From Kutzneria viridogrisea (GTDB lineage: Bacteria; Actinomycetota; Actinomycetes; Mycobacteriales; Pseudonocardiaceae), in contig JACJID010000001.1 in NCBI GenBank assembly GCA_014138725.1, positions 2,108,001-2,172,000 on the forward strand: a stretch of 64,000 bases of DNA, written 5' to 3'. Both the position numbers and the translations under genes were made by a program. This document shows, piece after piece, positions 53,901-60,872 of this stretch. Under the pieces are notes generated by a model. That model did no database searches. It worked only from the letters and a program-made list of their open reading frames with translations, and was not told where the DNA came from. Within the stretch, counting starts at the first letter, position 1; each line of letters opens with the position of its first letter.

Positions 53901-54377
53901 CACGCCCTTGGGCGTCCCGGTGGAACCGGAGGTGTAGAAGACGAACGCCAGCGCGTCCTCCGGGAGGTCCACCCGGACGAAGCCGGTCGTGGCCTCGGCA
54001 AGGTCCTCCACGGCCACGGTGCGCACCCCGGCCGGGTAGCGGGCGCCGAGCAGGGCGCGCTCGGTCAGCACCACCTGGGCCTGCGAGAACTCCAGGATCG
54101 CCGAACGCCGCTCGTCGGGGTCCTCGGGGTCGACCGGCACGCAGACCGCGCCGCAGCGCAGCAGCCCGAACAGCGCGGGCAGCAGGTCCAGCGAGCGCGA
54201 CAGGTGCAGGCCGACCCGGTCACCGGGGCGCACCCCGTGCCCGGCCAGCCCGGCTGCCACCCGGTCGGCGGCGGCGTCCACCTCGCCGTAGGCGGTGCTC
54301 GCCTCACCCAGCACGGCGGCGGTCGCCTGTGGTGTGCCCTGGGCCTGTGCGGTCAGCAGATCGTGCAGGAACGGCAT
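50946..54377 (-). CDS. Non-ribosomal peptide synthetase, A-T-C-T
   Basis: A 1143-residue NRPS. Adenylation domain 1-505: A3 FVFYTSGSTGTPKG at 145-158, A5 NVYGLTE at 287-293, A7 RTGDL, A8 KIAGYRVELGEVE and Lys480 in A10. Alignment of SITNLVREVF (192-201) to the A4 motif puts Thr194 where the amino-group-binding Asp235 (GrsA numbering) normally sits. Carrier 1 at 505-575 with GGDSI (Ser537); condensation domain about 612-1045 with HHLILDV at 748-754; carrier 2 at 1075-1143 with GGSS (Ser1108). There is no thioesterase domain. The ATG at 54377 is the first plausible start; upstream sequence looks non-coding. Confidence 0.9.
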   Translation of the reverse strand: MPFLHDLLTAQAQGTPQATAAVLGEASTAYGEVDAAADRVAAGLAGHGVRPGDRVGLHLSRSLDLLPALFGLLRCGAVCVPVDPEDPDERRSAILEFSQAQVVLTERALLGARYPAGVRTVAVEDLAEATTGFVRVDLPEDALAFVFYTSGSTGTPKGVVLSHRALLSGQRWLQSTFPLEPGDRHLLRTTLSITNLVREVFWPVLSGGTAVIVPPGEHKDPDRLVSLVNSGRVTTLMVVPALLSGMLDSAEFTANTSLKYVFCSSDGMPGDLPEKYFATGLPARLFNVYGLTEALYGAYWECLPGTAYEGFVPVGFPAELTPRVLDEQLREVPQGQTGELCLSGVGIAEGYDRLPELTAAKFTDTAQGRVFRTGDLSRIASDGRIELLGRLDDQVKIAGYRVELGEVEARLKEVPGVTGAVASGRRGVGGHQRLVAHLTCAGTPPTAARLREHLAGRLPEYMVPASFLVLDALPLTHNGKVDRQALSELEGSRLELVEDYTAPRTELETSLCQLWAEVLSVPRVGVHDNFLALGGDSIQGFMISARANREGLGLTATQVFATPTVAEMAAHIEGARRSGAQGTDFTPTGFATTHEDHEAMLRLAEDPAGIEKVYPLTEMQKGMLFHSLLDPDSGVYVEQFLYTLTGELDLEVYRRAWQQVVDRHEILRIWIATRGLANPVQVVQRQAELEWVVLDWTDTEDPAELRARLVAHLAEDRARGYTYEHAPLFRLTVIRTGPARCQLVMSYHHLILDVWSLFLMLRDSLENYRAERDGVSAELPTTRPFSDYVSYVGQQDTDSARDYWLAHLAGFQGPTSIGSAVPQGLSASRQDMHAAARYPMGEQLTEQLTAYGRANQLTLNSLVQAAWAAVIGGISGRQDVCFGMTITHRPVALPGVEEMVGIFVNILPMRLPLDPEQSLGAWLRQVQRTQVDARANDHYPLPLIQQHPDLPSGRPLFESLLIFENIPHGIGWEAHAGVAVRHEENFGWTNYPFTVGVTAEGQLSFQVEYDTAYFDAASVDAVMGALREVLAAIASGGTDSVGKLTGLVAEAVPGREVPAPQPVPARQAGEPVAPQTPREVELAALWSEVLGVAQVDAQAPFLELGGSSLAALKLVALAQERGFAFTLRELFTEDGTVRQLATR

Positions 54378-54646
54378 GCGGGAAACACCAGCTTCCGGAT
54401 CGTCGTCACTGACAGGCGCGGACGTGCGAATACAAACGCGAGTCGTACCGAGGACGGAAACTATTGTGACTCCCCAGTCATACCTCGGCTCATATGACGG
54501 TACCGGTAACGGGGATCCGCGCAATGCGCCCTTCGGGTGTAGGTCAAACGGCACGACGCCCATTGTTGCCCTACTGGATGCCCATCGGTACCTCGTGGTG
54601 GGCGGGCATGTTGTGGCAGGATTCGCGAAACGCGCGCTCGGTCCGG
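54378..54646. other. Upstream region of the NRPS operon
   Basis: About 270 bp between the NRPS start and the L,D-transpeptidase stop, with lower GC than the flanks and no coding-like frame. It must contain the operon promoter; I cannot pick convincing -35/-10 boxes or an iron box (no clear TTAGGTTAGGCTAACCTAA-like element), which argues against ordinary iron-regulated siderophore control. Confidence 0.5.
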
Positions 54647-55213
54647 TCAGCGCACCGCTATGTCGATGACCGGGTGCTCTGACGGGTCCAACCAGTCCAG
54701 CAGTGTCCTGAGTTCGGCCACCGGTATCGCCACACAGCCCGCCGTCGGCCCGCCGCCCGTGACGTGCAGGAAGAAGGCCGAGCCCGCACCGGGCACGACC
54801 GGGCTCCGGTTGTAGTCGATCACGACGGCGTGGTCGTACACGGCACCCGACCTGCCCAGCGCCTCACCGGCCGACTCGTCGAACGGGCACCCGCCCGCCT
54901 GGCAGCGCTGGTAGGTGTTGTAGAGCGGGGAAGCCGGATCGGACACCCACCAGTCGGCGGCGTCGATCTCCCGATAGGGCAGCCGGGTTCGCACGGGCAG
55001 GTGGCCGAAGCCCTCGGTCAGCGGCCACACCCCGGCCGGGGTACGGGCACTGGACTCGCTCGCGCGGCCGATGCCCTGGCTGCCGACGAAGGCCCGCACC
55101 GGGTCCAGCACACGCCGCCAACAGCCCGCGCCGCGCTGCCAGGCGGTCAACACCGCTGTGGTGGCCCGCTCGTGCTCGGCGCGCACGGTGATCACCTGCC
55201 CGGCGCGGCCCAT
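54647..55213 (-). CDS. L,D-transpeptidase-family (YkuD) protein
   Basis: A 188-residue protein whose catalytic motif is FFLHVTGGGPTAGCVAIP, the YkuD His...Ser/Thr-x-Gly-Cys site with the nucleophile Cys near 172. Upstream GVWPLTEGFG matches the family's T-P-x-G-x-Y/F strand. L,D-transpeptidases cross-link peptidoglycan (3-3 links) outside the membrane, yet no signal peptide or membrane helix is seen in this start; the true start may lie elsewhere or export may be non-classical. It follows the response regulator gene by 9 bp and may be co-expressed with the two-component pair. Confidence 0.82.
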   Translation of the reverse strand: MGRAGQVITVRAEHERATTAVLTAWQRGAGCWRRVLDPVRAFVGSQGIGRASESSARTPAGVWPLTEGFGHLPVRTRLPYREIDAADWWVSDPASPLYNTYQRCQAGGCPFDESAGEALGRSGAVYDHAVVIDYNRSPVVPGAGSAFFLHVTGGGPTAGCVAIPVAELRTLLDWLDPSEHPVIDIAVR

Positions 55214-55222
55214 GGCGGCAGC

Positions 55223-55870
55223 CTAGCCCGGGGTGATGAAGCCCGATTCGTAGGCGGTGATCACGGCTTGGGTGCGGTCGCGCGCACCCAGCTTGGTCAG
55301 CACGTTGCCCACATGCGTCTTGACCGTCTCCACGCTGACCACGAACTGCTCGGCGATCTCCGCGTTGGACATGCCCTTGGCGATCAGCCGCAGCACCTCG
55401 GCCTCGCGGTCGGTCAGCTGCACCCCGCGCAGCGCCGTGTCCCGGTGCGGCGTCCGGTGCGCGGCCAGCCCCCGGATCGCGGCCGGGAACAGCAGCGAGT
55501 CCCCGTTGGCCACCGTCCGCACCGCCTGCACGATCTCCGCGGGCCGCGCGCGTTTGAGCAGGAAGCCACTGGCCCCGGCGCGCAGCGCGTCGTAGACGTA
55601 GTCGTCGTTCTCGAAGGTCGTCACCACCAGCACCTTCGGCGGTGACTGCATGGTGGACACCAGGTGCTGGGTCGCCTGGATTCCGTCCACCGCGGACATC
55701 CGCACGTCCATCAGCACCACGTCCGGCCGCAGCCTGGCCACCACGGCCGCCACCTCGGCCCCGTCGGTGCACTCACCGACCACGCACAGGTCCGGCTCAG
55801 CGTCGATGATCGCCCGCAGCCCGGTGCGGATCAGGTCCTCGTCGTCGACCAGGACGACCGTGGTCGTCAT
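55223..55870 (-). CDS. NarL/LuxR-type response regulator
   Basis: A 215-residue response regulator: receiver with VLVDDEDLIR, phosphoacceptor Asp55 in VVLMDVRM, conserved Lys in SGFLLKRA, then a C-terminal LuxR helix-turn-helix LTDREAEVLRLIAKGMSNAEIAEQF and VKTHVGNVLTKLGARDRTQAV. The ATG at 55870 overlaps the stop of its kinase gene (ATGA). It binds DNA as a dimer when phosphorylated; the 21-bp-phased array upstream of the kinase gene is a candidate but unproven target. Confidence 0.92.
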   Translation of the reverse strand: MTTTVVLVDDEDLIRTGLRAIIDAEPDLCVVGECTDGAEVAAVVARLRPDVVLMDVRMSAVDGIQATQHLVSTMQSPPKVLVVTTFENDDYVYDALRAGASGFLLKRARPAEIVQAVRTVANGDSLLFPAAIRGLAAHRTPHRDTALRGVQLTDREAEVLRLIAKGMSNAEIAEQFVVSVETVKTHVGNVLTKLGARDRTQAVITAYESGFITPG

Positions 55871-57108
55871 GCCCCGGCCCGCAGCGGCAGCCGCACGCAG
55901 ACCCGCCACTGCCCGTCCTCGGCGCCCGCGCTGAACCGCCCGCGCAGCACCGTGACCCGCTCCCGCATGCCCGCCAACCCCCTGCCGCCGCCGTCCCGGT
56001 CCGCGCCGCCCGCGGTGCCGAGCGGGTTGACCAGTTCCAGTTCCAGGTTGCCCAGCAGCACCGCGATGCGCAGCGTCACCGGGACCTTACCGGCATGGCG
56101 TAGCGCGTTGGTCAGCCCCTCCTGCACGATCCGGTACGCCTCCCTGGACACCGCGAGCGGAACCGAGGACAGCTCACCGGCCAGCTCCTCGTGCACCGTG
56201 ACGCCCGCGGACCTCGTGGTGGCCAACAGCTGTGGCAGTTCGTCCAATGTGGGCTGTGGCGCGGTGCTCGTGCTGGCCTCCCGCAGCAGTCCCAGCACGT
56301 GGTCCAGGTCCGCCAGCGCCGCGCGGCCCGCCTCCTCGATCGCCAGCAGCGCGCGGTCGGCGAACTCCGGGTCGGTGGCCAGCACCCGGCGGGCCGCACC
56401 GGCCTGGATCGTGGTGATCGTCAGCGCGTGGCCCACCGAGTCGTGCAGCTCCCTGGCGAGTCGGTTGCGCTCGGCGAGCAGCGTGGCCTGGCGCTCCAAC
56501 TCGGCGACGCGCTCACTGGGCGTGGGCCCGAGCAGCGCGGGCACGGCGCGCATGAGCACCACGCCAAGGCCCGCGCCGAGGTAGATCGCGGACACGATCA
56601 GCGTGACGCCCAGCAGCGGGATCCAGGCGCTGGACCAGCCGTGCTGGAGGGTCCAGCGGGCCACGCCCACGTCCAGCACCGGCACGTCGGCCAGCGGGGT
56701 GAGCAGGAACCCGATGCCGATCGGCACGGCGAACAGCGCCGCCGCGGCCGCTACGCCACCCAGTAGCAGGTGCAGCACGTACCAGGTGGCGGTGCGCCAG
56801 CGAACCTCCCAGCTGTAGCCCCCGCCCGTGGGCACCGTGAACGACAAGCCGAGCAGGGCCCGCACCGCGGCGGCCTCGACGATGCGCACGGCGGACAGGA
56901 ACGCGGTCAGCACCGGGGGCAGCACGAACAGCAACGGGGTGACGATCAGGTACGGCAGCCCGGGCAACTGCTGGTGCAGCACGGTGTTCACGGTCAGCTC
57001 GATGGCTAGGTAGAAAAACAGCAGGGCGGCGCCCAGCAGCAGGTACACCCAGCGGCGGTAGGTGGAGCCGCTGACCAGTGGTCCGAACACCACCCCGAGC
57101 CGTGACAC
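55867..57108 (-). CDS. Membrane histidine kinase (NarL-partner type)
   Basis: A 413-residue sensor kinase. About six N-terminal hydrophobic segments (for example WVYLLLGAALLFFYLAIEL and GVTLIVSAIYLGAGLGVVLM) form the sensor domain, followed by a HisKA_3 dimerisation helix LARELHDSVGHALTI with His near 220, and an HATPase with REAYRIVQEGLTNALRHAG and GRGLAGMRERV. The GTG at 57108 starts VSRLGVVFG; the open frame upstream runs through a repeat array and is not believed. It phosphorylates the co-translated response regulator. The signal is unknown. Confidence 0.9.
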   Translation of the reverse strand: MSRLGVVFGPLVSGSTYRRWVYLLLGAALLFFYLAIELTVNTVLHQQLPGLPYLIVTPLLFVLPPVLTAFLSAVRIVEAAAVRALLGLSFTVPTGGGYSWEVRWRTATWYVLHLLLGGVAAAAALFAVPIGIGFLLTPLADVPVLDVGVARWTLQHGWSSAWIPLLGVTLIVSAIYLGAGLGVVLMRAVPALLGPTPSERVAELERQATLLAERNRLARELHDSVGHALTITTIQAGAARRVLATDPEFADRALLAIEEAGRAALADLDHVLGLLREASTSTAPQPTLDELPQLLATTRSAGVTVHEELAGELSSVPLAVSREAYRIVQEGLTNALRHAGKVPVTLRIAVLLGNLELELVNPLGTAGGADRDGGGRGLAGMRERVTVLRGRFSAGAEDGQWRVCVRLPLRAGA

Positions 57109-57134
57109 CCCGCAATCCTGCCACGCCCCACCAC

Positions 57135-57285
57135 GAGTCCCGCTCACACGCACACGAGTCCCGCTGACCGGCGCGCGAGTCCCGTCCTGGGGCGGCCGAG
57201 TCCCGCTCACCGCGGCGGTACCGCCCCCGGCTGGACGGGACTCGGTGTCGGCTGAGCGGGACTCGCGCGCCGGAGGGCGGGACTC
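57135..57285. repeat. 21-bp-phased GAGTCCCG array, four direct and three inverted
   Basis: GAGTCCCG occurs at 57135, 57156, 57177 and 57198 (exactly 21 bp apart), and its complement CGGGACTC at 57236, 57257 and 57278 (again exactly 21 bp apart). The last copy overlaps the LOG-gene stop codon. The array fills the gap upstream of the histidine kinase gene. Two helical turns of spacing put every copy on the same DNA face. It could be a multi-site regulator target or a foldback structure. Confidence 0.85.
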
Positions 57286-57868
57286 AGTTGGTGGTCTTGA
57301 GCCACTTGCGGTCGGGGGCGTGCCAGTCGCGCAGCGCGGGCAGCAACTCGGTGACCTCGTCGACCACCAGCAGCGCCTCGCGGAACCCGGCACGGATGAA
57401 CCCCGTGTCCACCATGTGGTCCACCGCCTTCACCAGCGGCTGCCAGAAGCCCGCCACGTCCAGCAGGGCCACCGGCTTGCCGTGCAGGCCGAGCTGCTGC
57501 CAGGTCCAGACCTCGAACAGCTCCTCCAGCGTGCCCGCACCACCGGGCAGCGCCACGAAGGCGTCGGCGGCCTCGGCCATCACCGCCTTGCGCTCGTGCA
57601 TGGAGCCGACGACCTCCAGGCGAGTCAGCCCCGAGTGGCCCACCTCCAGGTCGACCAGCGACTGCGGGATGACCCCGTGCACCTCGCCGCCCGCGGCCAG
57701 CGCCGCGTCGGCCACCACACCCATCAGCCCGACCCGCGCCCCGCCGTAGACCAGGCCCAGGCCCTCGGTGGCCAGCAGTCTGCCCAGGTCCTCGGCGGCC
57801 TGGGCGTACGTCGGGGAGTTGCCCGTTGAGGAGCCGACGAAGACTGCGACGCGCGACAGGGATCCCAT
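57284..57868 (-). CDS. LOG-family nucleotide 5'-phosphate phosphoribohydrolase
   Basis: A 194-residue Rossmann protein of the LOG/TIGR00730 family. The signature [16 protein letters not shown] is complete, and [16 protein letters not shown] and [15 protein letters not shown] carry the nucleotide-binding loops. LOG enzymes cleave ribose 5-phosphate from cytokinin or other nucleoside monophosphates; the bacterial physiological substrate is often simply AMP-like. Normal length. It is monocistronic or leads into the array upstream of the histidine kinase. Confidence 0.9.
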   Translation of the reverse strand: MGSLSRVAVFVGSSTGNSPTYAQAAEDLGRLLATEGLGLVYGGARVGLMGVVADAALAAGGEVHGVIPQSLVDLEVGHSGLTRLEVVGSMHERKAVMAEAADAFVALPGGAGTLEELFEVWTWQQLGLHGKPVALLDVAGFWQPLVKAVDHMVDTGFIRAGFREALLVVDEVTELLPALRDWHAPDRKWLKTTN

Positions 57869-57904
57869 GATCGCACCTTAGCGGGCAGCGCGACCAGGAC
57901 GTGC

Positions 57905-57953
57905 CATGAAAGTGCCGTTTGAGGCGTTGAACGCCAGGAAGGGCACTTTCATG
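57905..57953. repeat. Intergenic palindrome, type 2 (copy 1)
   Basis: CATGAAAGTGCC (57905-57916) pairs with GGCACTTTCATG (57942-57953), and an inner GGCG-TTGAA-CGCC adds to the stem. Located between two leftward genes; it overlaps the last codons of the dioxygenase gene. Confidence 0.85.
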
Positions 57954-58701
57954 ACGCCTGCCCCGTGAGGGCGGTGCGGATGGCGAGTTCGACTGGGGAC
58001 GAGCCCTGTGCGATGTCGAACGGGCCCGCGGGCTGCAACGGGGGCTGGGCCATGAACCTGGGGCGGGTGCCGTGGTGCGGCTGGGCGGCGTGCACCAGGA
58101 AGGGATGGCACAGGTACACGTCGCCAGGGGAGCCGGTGGCGAGCACGGTGGGCCGGTGGGCGGAGACCTGGTCAACCTCGGCGGCGATGGTGAACGGGGA
58201 GGCGCCGGTCTCGCCGAAGCGGGCGAGCACCGGCGGCACGTCCAGGTGCGAGCCCACGCGGATCCTGGTGGGGGCCTCCTGCGGGCCGACCTCGCTGAAC
58301 AGGAACAGCATCAGCAGCGCCCGCTCGCGCGAGGACACGTTGGCGTGGTACTGCGTGGCGCCCTCGGGCAGGAAGCTGGCCTCGATGTGCCAGCCCGCGT
58401 CGTCGGGTTCCTCCTCGTGCGGGAAGCGCAGCGGGAAGGACCCGAGCGAGCGGCGTGGCAGCCACCGGCCGGGCCCGACCAACTCGTCGAACGCGGCGTG
58501 CAGCGCCGGGGTGTTGGCCGCCTCGATGAACGGGGGTTCGGTGCGGTCGAACACCCAGTGCACCGGCTTGGTCCACGTGCCGGGGTCCTGGGGATCGCAG
58601 CCGGTCTGCCGCCAGAGGATCTCGGCGCAGGCCGACGCGGTGTCCACCGGGAAGGCGCCTTCGACCTTGACGAAGCCGTCCGCGAGGAACTGATCACGCA
58701 T
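57949..58701 (-). CDS. PhyH-like Fe(II)/2-oxoglutarate dioxygenase
   Basis: A 250-residue phytanoyl-CoA dioxygenase-family protein: FLADGFVKVEGAFP at the N-terminus, WHIEASFLPEG where the iron motif HxD should be (here His-x-Glu), CHPFLVHAAQPHHGTRPRF with the distal His and the 2-oxoglutarate-binding Arg. The Asp-to-Glu change may keep iron binding. The family hydroxylates lipids, amino acids or metabolites. The ATG at 58701 starts MRDQFLADG; another ATG at 58716 is five codons upstream. No biosynthetic partner is adjacent. The stop region lies in a palindrome. Confidence 0.8.
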   Translation of the reverse strand: MRDQFLADGFVKVEGAFPVDTASACAEILWRQTGCDPQDPGTWTKPVHWVFDRTEPPFIEAANTPALHAAFDELVGPGRWLPRRSLGSFPLRFPHEEEPDDAGWHIEASFLPEGATQYHANVSSRERALLMLFLFSEVGPQEAPTRIRVGSHLDVPPVLARFGETGASPFTIAAEVDQVSAHRPTVLATGSPGDVYLCHPFLVHAAQPHHGTRPRFMAQPPLQPAGPFDIAQGSSPVELAIRTALTGQAS

Positions 58702-58737
58702 CGGGCCATGGTGCACGGTGAAACCGGCTGGCGCAGC

Positions 58738-59934
58738 TCAGTTTTTCGCCGTGACGATCCGCTGGGCGTTGTCCTGGACCCGGCGCAGCAGCGCGTGCAG
58801 CATGTCCTTCTCCTGGGCGGAGAACCCGGCCAGCAGGTCCTCCTCGACCCGCTCCTGCACGGCCCACAGCGCCGCGATGGCCTGCTCCCCGTGCCCGGTG
58901 ATCACCGCCTGTTCCTCGTCGGAGCTCAGGTAGCCCAGTTCGGCCATCGGCGACAGCGCGGCGGCCAACTCCCCCGCGTCCACCCCGAGGTCGCGGCGCA
59001 GCTGCGCCAGCGGGGTGGACCGCTCGCAGGCCAGCACCATCAGCAGCACGACCTGGCTGCTGTCCAGGTCGCCGACCTCGCGCAGCCGGGTGTCCAGCGC
59101 CTGCCGCACCAGGGCCCCGGCCACGTTGATCTCGCGGCCCAGGGTGTCGCGGATCCGGTCGGTCAACATGGCCAGCACCATCCTCATGCGCAGCTCGTAG
59201 ATGCTGATGCCGGTCGCCACCCCGACGTTGAGCGATTCCACCGCCCCCGCCATGGGGATCTGCACCACCAGGTCGGCGGCGTCCACAGTGGCCTGATCAA
59301 CACCCGCGGTCTCGTTGCCCACGACCAGCGCCACCCGGCCGCCCCGCAGCGGCGCCAGCGACTGCAACCGGGTGCCGCGCGGGCTCGTCACCACCACCTG
59401 GAACCCCTTGGCCTGCAACGACTTCACCGCCGCTACCGGGCTGTCGAACCGGCGCACCGCGGCACCGAGCACGGCGCCACGCGAGGCGTCGAGCACCCGC
59501 CGCGAGCCCAGGTCGGTCTCGTCGTCGGTCAGCACCACGTCGCGCACGCCCAGGGCGCGGGCCGTGCGCACGATCGTGCCGAGGTTGCCCGGGTCGGCGA
59601 CCCGGTCGCACACCACGGCGAAGTCCCCGTACGGCTCGTCGGCGCCGAGTTCGACGGGCAGCCGCACCACGGCGAGCCAGCTCACCGGCTTGGCGCTGCC
59701 AGTGACCTTGCGCAGCAGGCCGTCACGGACCTGGTGCGCGGCGACGCCGGCGGCCAGCAGGTCGGCCGGTGGTGGCTCGGCGCACAGCACGTGGTCCACC
59801 TCCGCGCCCGCGGCCAGCACCTGGCGGATCAGGCTCGGACCCTCCACCAGGCAGCGGCCCGCCGCGAGCCGCCCGGCCCTGGTCGTCAGCGCGCGGGCGG
59901 CGGCGATCAGCTCGTCCTTGATCGACTCGATCAC
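58738..59934 (-). CDS. SpoU rRNA/tRNA methyltransferase fused to a MarR-like domain
   Basis: A 398-residue fusion. Residues 1-245 are a SpoU/TrmH 2'-O-ribose methyltransferase with VADPGNLGTIVRTARALG, LVVGNETAGVD and IPMAGAVESLNVGVATGI, the three SPOUT motifs forming the knotted SAM site. Residues 255-398 resemble a MarR winged helix: INVAGALVRQALDTRL, DLDSSQVVLLMVLACERST, LAQLRRDLGVDAGELAAALSPMAELGYLSSD and a final coiled helix. GTG at 59934 is used because a hairpin overlaps any longer start. RNA modification coupled to DNA or ligand sensing is possible; the combination is unusual. Confidence 0.83.
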   Translation of the reverse strand: MIESIKDELIAAARALTTRAGRLAAGRCLVEGPSLIRQVLAAGAEVDHVLCAEPPPADLLAAGVAAHQVRDGLLRKVTGSAKPVSWLAVVRLPVELGADEPYGDFAVVCDRVADPGNLGTIVRTARALGVRDVVLTDDETDLGSRRVLDASRGAVLGAAVRRFDSPVAAVKSLQAKGFQVVVTSPRGTRLQSLAPLRGGRVALVVGNETAGVDQATVDAADLVVQIPMAGAVESLNVGVATGISIYELRMRMVLAMLTDRIRDTLGREINVAGALVRQALDTRLREVGDLDSSQVVLLMVLACERSTPLAQLRRDLGVDAGELAAALSPMAELGYLSSDEEQAVITGHGEQAIAALWAVQERVEEDLLAGFSAQEKDMLHALLRRVQDNAQRIVTAKN

Positions 59935-59945
59935 GCGCCGATCGT

Positions 59946-59998
59946 GCCATGAAAGTGCCGTTGCTGGCATTCAGCGCCAGCAACGGCACTTTCATGGC
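59946..59998. repeat. Intergenic palindrome, type 2 (copy 2)
   Basis: Perfect 22 bp arms (59946-59967 and 59977-59998) beginning GCCATGAAAGTGCC, with a nine-base centre. It separates the SpoU fusion start from the SDR gene stop and is the most regular type 2 copy. Confidence 0.88.
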
Positions 59999-60005
59999 AT
60001 CGCGC

Positions 60006-60785
60006 TCACGCCTGCAAGCCGCCGTCCACGCGCAGGACGGTGCCGGTGACGTAGGAGGACCTGTCGCTGAGCAGCCAGGCGGCGGCCTGGGCGATCTCCT
60101 CGGGGGCGGCCGCACGGCGCAGCGGGGTCCGCGCCGCGATCTGTTCGACGACACCGGGCGAGTGCGACTCCCAGGTTTGGATCATCTCGGTGAGCGTGCT
60201 GCCGGGGGCGATCGCGTTGACGCGGATGCCTTCGGGCCCGTAGGTGACGGCGGCGGACTCGGTGAGGCTGTTGACGGCCCGCTTCATCGCGCCGTACGCG
60301 GGCAGTTCGGGGTTGCCCATCAGGCTGCCGACGCTGGAGTTGTTGACGATGGCCCCGGTACCCGCGGTGGCGCGGATGGCGGCGACCTCGGCGACCATGG
60401 CCAGCCACGGGCCCTTGAGGTTCACGGCGTAGAGGCGGTCGAAGTCGGCCTCCAGCGCCTGGTCCATGGGGCCGGGCGGCGCGATCGTCGCGCCGTTGTT
60501 GAAGGCCACGTCGAGGCGGCCGTACAGCAGCACGGCCTGGTCGACGGCGGCGCGCACGCTGTTGGCCTCGGCAAGGTCGCACACGATGTAGTCGGCGGTC
60601 CCTCCTGCCGCCCGGATCTCCTCGGTCACGGTCCTGAGCTGGTCCTCGGTCCGGGCCGCGAGCAGCACGCGGGCGCCTTCACGGGCGAACAGCCGCGCCG
60701 CGGCGGCGCCGATGCCACGCCCCGCGCCGGTGATGAAAGCGACCTTGTCAGTCAGCAGGCCGAGGCTGTTCACGGTGTTGTTCAT
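60006..60785 (-). CDS. SDR-family oxidoreductase
   Basis: A 259-residue classical short-chain dehydrogenase: NAD(P) loop TGAGRGIG at 19-26, NNGA near 91, catalytic Ser in NNSSVGS and YGAMK (Tyr-x3-Lys) near 163-167, and the C-terminal SSYVTGTVLRVDGGLQA. Uses NAD(P)H to reduce or oxidise a hydroxy/keto group; the substrate is unknown. It is divergent from the XRE regulator and shares a 45 bp palindromic operator, so it is probably the regulator's target. Confidence 0.9.
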   Translation of the reverse strand: MNNTVNSLGLLTDKVAFITGAGRGIGAAAARLFAREGARVLLAARTEDQLRTVTEEIRAAGGTADYIVCDLAEANSVRAAVDQAVLLYGRLDVAFNNGATIAPPGPMDQALEADFDRLYAVNLKGPWLAMVAEVAAIRATAGTGAIVNNSSVGSLMGNPELPAYGAMKRAVNSLTESAAVTYGPEGIRVNAIAPGSTLTEMIQTWESHSPGVVEQIAARTPLRRAAAPEEIAQAAAWLLSDRSSYVTGTVLRVDGGLQA

Positions 60786-60807
60786 GACCTCAACCCTCGA
60801 GCGGGCT

Positions 60808-60852
60808 GGTGGGTGCTAGCCAGGTACCGGTCGTACCTGGCTAGCACCCACC
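60808..60852. promoter_or_regulatory. 20 bp perfect inverted-repeat operator
   Basis: GGTGGGTGCTAGCCAGGTAC (60808-60827) is followed by CGGTC and the exact reverse complement (60833-60852). It fills the divergent gap between SDR and XRE genes and is an almost certain regulator-binding site for one or both promoters. Confidence 0.7.
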
Positions 60853-60872
60853 TGTGCTTTCACAATGGGGAT

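Noticed and set aside
47838-54377. Ordinary hydroxamate siderophore cluster
   Set aside because: N-hydroxylase and NRPS fit, but there is no acyl/formyltransferase, no iron-uptake gene and no iron box, and a siderophore would not explain cupin plus MetRS-like proteins. Kept only as the alternative.
57135-57285. CRISPR array
   Set aside because: The repeated unit is only 8 bp, the period is 21 bp, orientation changes halfway and there are no cas genes.
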